Shown here piece after piece: positions 63,650 to 64,000 of a stretch of 64,000 nucleotides of DNA. Position 1 is the first letter of the stretch; each line of letters begins with the position of its first letter. The stretch comes from Pseudomonas sp. GD03944. GTDB taxonomy: Bacteria; Pseudomonadota; Gammaproteobacteria; Pseudomonadales; Pseudomonadaceae. The stretch covers positions 1 through 64,000 of the forward strand of contig NZ_JAOCAH010000008.1 of assembly GCF_029839275.1 (NCBI RefSeq), given 5' to 3'. The translations under genes were made by a program, and so were the position numbers. The notes beneath the pieces were generated by a model that did no database searches, had not been told where the DNA came from, and saw only the letters and a list, made by a program, of their open reading frames with translations.

Positions 63650-64000
63650 ATGCTTGCCAATCTGATTGAATTTACCTCTACCCACTATGTACTGAGCGGA
63701 TTGTTCGTCTTTCTCTTGGGGTTGCTGATCTTCACCGAACTGCGCAAGGGCGGCCAGAGCCTGAGCTGCCGCGAGCTGACCGCGCTGATCAACAGCGAGC
63801 AGGGCGTGGTGCTCGACGTGCGCAACCAGAAAGACTTCTCCGCGGGTCACATCGCCGGTTCCCTGCACATCCCCTATGAGAAAGTCGCCGCGCGCATCGC
63901 CGAGCTGGAGAAGCACAAGGGCAAGACCCTGATCGTGGTCGACGCCATGGGCCAGCACGCCGGCACCACCAGCCGTGAACTGAAGAAGGCTGGCTACACC
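63650..64000 (+). CDS. Membrane-anchored rhodanese-like protein (5' part, runs off the window)
   Basis: The first 117 residues are visible. An N-terminal hydrophobic segment (HYVLSGLFVFLLGLLIFTELRKG) is followed by a rhodanese domain with VVLDVRNQKDFSAGHIAGSLHIP. The catalytic loop region reads IVVDAMGQHAGTTSREL, with no Cys where CxxGxxS is expected, so it probably does not carry sulfur. It matches the YibN-type protein next to gpmI in Pseudomonas (PA5130 position), upstream of grxC and secB there. No stop occurs before the window ends. Confidence 0.88.
   Translation, partial: MLANLIEFTSTHYVLSGLFVFLLGLLIFTELRKGGQSLSCRELTALINSEQGVVLDVRNQKDFSAGHIAGSLHIPYEKVAARIAELEKHKGKTLIVVDAMGQHAGTTSRELKKAGYT

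Overview
This window is a 64-kb piece of a high-GC gammaproteobacterial chromosome, almost certainly a Pseudomonas. The evidence is the gene order and the protein sequences: blocks YaiI-DedA-hemB-ppk-ppx-trxA-rho-ubiD, PAS/GGDEF/EAL-desA-GGDEF-oprE-agu-spu, and ctpA-envC-like-gpmI-rhodanese all match, as I remember it, P. aeruginosa PAO1 order (roughly PA5247-PA5236, PA0284-PA0304 and PA5134-PA5130). These blocks lie on both sides of oriC in PAO1, so the window looks like a product of inversions around the origin. No tRNA, rRNA, CRISPR array, prophage or intact insertion sequence was seen.

Layout. 1-14.6 kb is core housekeeping: small enzymes, heme synthesis (hemB), polyphosphate metabolism (ppk and ppx, tail to tail), thioredoxin, Rho, and ubiD with a ferredoxin-flavin reductase. 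14.6-17.2 kb is a modABC molybdate uptake operon read leftward behind a textbook ModE box. 17.3-35.2 kb is mostly sulfur scavenging: a YeeE/YedE sulfur transporter, periplasmic sulfurtransferase, SfnB-like oxidoreductase and sulfonate-binding protein read leftward. They diverge from an OprE-like porin followed by a second binding protein/permease/ATPase set. After a repeat-rich gap and chrA come lsfA and a complete ssuEADCBF alkanesulfonate operon.

35.2-44.5 kb holds c-di-GMP enzymes, the DesA desaturase, the porin OprE behind a sigma-54 promoter, a di-heme cytochrome c peroxidase behind an ANR/FNR-type box, and a soluble BdlA-like chemoreceptor. 44.5-57.9 kb is a polyamine/agmatine region: aguA, a wrecked aguB, aguR, an internally deleted polyamine-binding protein, then spuI divergent from spuABCDEFGH. 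58.2-64 kb returns to core genes (ctpA, an EnvC-like murein hydrolase activator, gpmI and the start of a rhodanese), with a short-chain dehydrogenase-type gene between the activator and gpmI.

The most unusual structure is at 27.09-27.80 kb. Four copies of an approximately 90-bp unit each carry an inverted pair of DnaA-box-like motifs and, exactly 50 bp after the box, a GATC/GGTC plus T-run element like an origin 13-mer; a fifth box lies at the chrA start. There is no dnaA nearby. Other points of interest are the two decayed genes flanking aguR, the near-identical OprE paralogs 17 kb apart, and a 41-bp dyad between spuI and spuA. Function names rest on protein family recognition by eye; no database search was run.
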